Source of the DNA: an uncultured Muribaculaceae bacterium
GTDB lineage: Bacteria > Bacteroidota > Bacteroidia > Bacteroidales > Muribaculaceae
Length of the DNA: 8,079 bases
Assembly (NCBI GenBank): GCA_910584185.1
Contig: CAJTYC010000091.1
Location: 1-8,079, forward strand
Reading direction: 5' to 3'
The position numbers and the translations under genes were made by a program. Each line of letters opens with the position of its first letter. Within the stretch, counting starts at the first letter, position 1. Below are positions 6,832-8,079 of this stretch, one piece after another. The notes under the pieces are model-generated. The model was not told the origin of the DNA and ran no database searches. It saw nothing but the letters and a program-made list of their open reading frames with translations.

Positions 6832-6839
6832 CAAATATA
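6832..6839 (-). promoter_or_regulatory. Putative dnaN promoter, Bacteroidota-type -7 element
   Basis: TATATTTG on the coding strand matches the Bacteroidota primary sigma factor -7 consensus TAnnTTTG exactly. It lies about 80 bases before the dnaN start and downstream of the terminator of the preceding operon, which is where a promoter is expected. The -33 element is weak: the nearest upstream TTTG of suitable type (ending at 6868) is 28 bases from the -7 element rather than about 19-21. Confidence 0.5.
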
Positions 6840-6884
6840 ACAAAAATAATTTAAAACTGAAATATTTCAAAAACTAAAAAAACT

Positions 6885-6923
6885 AAAAAACCGGGAAATG
6901 CTTGTCACATTTCCCGGTTTTTT
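6885..6923 (-). terminator. Intrinsic terminator of the rpsF-rpsR-rplI operon (bidirectional form)
   Basis: CCGGGAAATG (6891-6900) pairs perfectly with CATTTCCCGG (6908-6917) around a 7-base loop. Six further A:T pairs flank it (6885-6890 with 6918-6923), giving a 16-base perfect inverted repeat. On the minus strand the stem is followed by TTTTTT and more T-rich sequence, 63 bases past the rplI stop. The mirrored A and T runs mean it could also stop plus-strand transcription, but no plus-strand gene needs it. Confidence 0.9.
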
Positions 6924-6948
6924 ATAATTTCAATTTATTCACCTTATC

Positions 6949-6970
6949 GCATCAGGCGCGAAGCGGATGC
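6949..6970 (-). other. Small imperfect hairpin in the rplI 3' untranslated region
   Basis: GCATC (6949-6953) and GATGC (6966-6970) are inverted arms. Between them GCG (6958-6960) and CGC (6963-6965) can form a partial inner helix. It lies between the rplI stop and the main terminator. It is short and imperfect and may only be an RNA end-processing or stability structure, or chance. Confidence 0.25.
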
Positions 6971-6986
6971 AACTGGTCGGAAATAA

Positions 6987-7439
6987 TTAAGCCTCTTCTT
7001 CTTCAGCCACGACTTCGAAAGCCACATCAGCGTGAACGTCGCGGAGGAAGCGAACCACAGCCACATGCTCGCCGAGCACGCGCACCGGTTCGAGTTCGAT
7101 GATCTTCTTATCGATCTCATGGCCGAGCTTAGCGAGCTCTTCAGAGATACGTGCTGCATTGACAGAGCCATAAGTTGCACCATTGGCAGCGGCCTTCATG
7201 GCGATAACGAGCTTCACGTCGGCGAGAGCTGCAGCGGCAGCTTCAGCGTCAGCGTGAATCTTCTCGATCTTGTGAGCACGCTGCTTCAGGTCTTCAGCAC
7301 GCTGCTTGAGAGCGGCATCAGATGCGATGATGGCAAGACCCTGCGGAATGAGGTAGTTGCGGCCATAACCGCTCTTCACCTCGACTACATCATCCTTATA
7401 CCCCAGGCTGGGGAGATTTTCCTTAAGAATTACTTTCAT
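6987..7439 (-). CDS. rplI: 50S ribosomal protein bL9
   Basis: bL9 binds 23S rRNA near the base of the L1 stalk, and its elongated body reaches across the ribosome surface, helping to keep reading frame. The 150 residues match the family. The N-terminal RNA-binding domain (1-50) contains the signature GYKDDVVEVKSGYGRNYLIP (13-32). A long Ala/Lys/Glu-rich helix follows (about 42-75), then the C-terminal domain containing GATYGSVNAARI and an acidic tail (AEEEEA). The start MKVILKENL is the family standard. It lies 24 bases after the rpsR stop, with no Shine-Dalgarno sequence in that spacer, and is the last gene before the terminator. Confidence 0.98.
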   Translation of the reverse strand: MKVILKENLPSLGYKDDVVEVKSGYGRNYLIPQGLAIIASDAALKQRAEDLKQRAHKIEKIHADAEAAAAALADVKLVIAMKAAANGATYGSVNAARISEELAKLGHEIDKKIIELEPVRVLGEHVAVVRFLRDVHADVAFEVVAEEEEA

Positions 7440-7463
7440 TGTTGTCTACAGATTTAAGAATGA

Positions 7464-7730
7464 TTATTTCATGAGGTCTGTCACGTAGGGCAGAAGTGCG
7501 AGGTGACGGGCACGCTTAACGGCCTGAGCCACGCGACGCTGGAACTTCAGAGAAGTGCCGGTGATGCGACGGGGGAGAATCTTGCCCTGCTCATTGAGGA
7601 ACTTCTTGAGGAACTCAGGATCCTTGTAGTCGATATATTTGATGCCGCTACGTTTGAAACGGCAATATTTCTTCTTCTTGGTGTCTACCGACAGGGGAGT
7701 AAGATAACGGATTTCGTTGTTTGCTGCCAT
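7464..7730 (-). CDS. rpsR: 30S ribosomal protein bS18
   Basis: bS18 binds the 30S platform as a partner of bS6, near the 3' end of 16S rRNA. The 88 residues include the family signature YCRFKRSGIKYIDYKDPEFL (22-41), then ILPRRITGTSLKFQRRVAQA (51-70) and a basic C-terminus. The start MAANNEIRYL gives the usual length, and a strong Shine-Dalgarno sequence (7738-7745) is placed 7 bases before it. The start lies 2 bases after the rpsF stop, so bS6 and bS18, which bind as a heterodimer, should be made in coupled amounts. Confidence 0.98.
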   Translation of the reverse strand: MAANNEIRYLTPLSVDTKKKKYCRFKRSGIKYIDYKDPEFLKKFLNEQGKILPRRITGTSLKFQRRVAQAVKRARHLALLPYVTDLMK

Positions 7731-7732
7731 GA

Positions 7733-8079
7733 TTATGCCTCCTTTGCTTCTGTGGCCTCGGCCTCAGCCTTGGCGGGTTCTACCTGGGGTTTCTCAGCTC
7801 TCAGTCTGCGACGCTTCTCAGCATATTCTGCTGCATACTTGTCGAGACGGAATGTAAGGAAGCGGATCACGCGCTCGTCGCGACGGAATGCGATCTCAAG
7901 CTTCTTGACGATTGTGGGTTCTGCTTCAAACTCCAACAGGTTGTAGAAACCAGTGGACTTTTTCTGGATAGGATAAGCCAGCTTCTTGAGGCCCCAGTTC
8001 TCTTCGTTGATAATGGTGGCGCCATTCTGCTTGAGCACATCCTTGAATTTTTCTACCGCTTCCTTCATCTGGTCGTCAG
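7733..8079 (-). CDS. rpsF: 30S ribosomal protein bS6, partial (N-terminus outside the window)
   Basis: bS6 forms a heterodimer with bS18 on the 30S platform. The visible part includes NEENWGLKKLAYPIQKKSTG, FYNLLEFEAEP and the RFLTFRLDKY strand, all typical of bS6, followed by an Ala/Glu/Lys-rich C-terminal tail common in this family. An ATG at 8068 could be taken as the start, but the frame stays open to the window edge and the codons before it read Asp-Asp-Gln. A full bS6 needs roughly 20 more N-terminal residues (normally beginning like MRHYETVFIL), so 8068 is an internal Met and the gene is cut by the window edge. About 114 residues are visible. It is the first gene seen of the operon; its promoter lies outside. 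Confidence 0.96.
   Translation of the reverse strand, partial: DDQMKEAVEKFKDVLKQNGATIINEENWGLKKLAYPIQKKSTGFYNLLEFEAEPTIVKKLEIAFRRDERVIRFLTFRLDKYAAEYAEKRRRLRAEKPQVEPAKAEAEATEAKEA
7738..7745 (-). promoter_or_regulatory. Strong Shine-Dalgarno sequence before rpsR
   Basis: AAAGGAGG lies 7 bases before the rpsR ATG, inside the last Lys-Glu codons of rpsF. It is the best-placed and longest such match in the window, in contrast to rplI, dnaN, coaBC, the exonuclease gene and rlmB, which lack one. In Bacteroidota the anti-Shine-Dalgarno of the ribosome is reported to be masked by bS21, bS18 and bS6, so this site may be regulatory (inference). Confidence 0.6.

Noticed and set aside
6935..6943. DnaA-box-like TTATTCACC near dnaN
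   Set aside because: It has one mismatch to TTATnCACA, is a single site, and is not accompanied by dnaA, further boxes or an unwinding region with 13-mers. It is compatible with chance in AT-rich DNA and not evidence for an origin.
1..8079. Mobile element, CRISPR array, defence system or other undescribed multi-gene system
   Set aside because: Every stretch longer than about 240 bases is covered by a recognised core gene on one strand. No transposase, integrase, spaced direct-repeat array or long terminal inverted repeat was seen.

Overview
The window is a stretch of core bacterial chromosome in which all nine genes lie on the minus strand. The best fit is a member of the Bacteroidota, most likely order Bacteroidales (Muribaculaceae, Bacteroidaceae or a relative). 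This rests on the presence of a DUF4835 family protein, the gene order dnaN - exonuclease - coaBC - DUF4835 - recN - rlmB, a Bacteroidota-style -7 promoter element (TAnnTTTG) ahead of dnaN, and short AT-rich spacers between moderately GC-rich genes. I cannot fix the genus from sequence alone.

Right part (about 6885-8079): a ribosomal protein operon read right to left, rpsF (bS6, its start lies outside the window), rpsR (bS18) and rplI (bL9). It ends at a strong stem-loop terminator at 6885-6923. Left part (92 to about 6840): a second transcription unit that starts at a likely promoter at 6832-6839. It encodes the sliding clamp DnaN, a DEDDh 3'-5' exonuclease with an ExoX-like C-terminal domain, the fused coenzyme A enzyme CoaBC, a secreted DUF4835 protein, the repair ATPase RecN and an RlmB-type rRNA 2'-O-methyltransferase. 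Gaps in this unit are 92, 0, -8 (overlap), 4 and 53 bases, so an operon is likely, with tight coupling from the exonuclease through recN. Bases 1-91 hold no gene that I can support.

Functionally the window combines translation (bS6, bS18, bL9, rRNA methylation), replication and repair (clamp, exonuclease, RecN), cofactor synthesis (CoaBC) and one envelope protein. I see no mobile element, CRISPR array, tRNA, rRNA or defence system, and no previously undescribed multi-gene system. The points worth a second look are small. They are a Ser in place of the usual catalytic Cys in the CoaC half of CoaBC, a clamp-binding-like hexapeptide in the exonuclease encoded next to the clamp, a stem-loop near the predicted 5' end of the dnaN leader, a strong Shine-Dalgarno before rpsR in a phylum that mostly does not use them, and a 23-base tandem duplication that straddles the rlmB stop codon.
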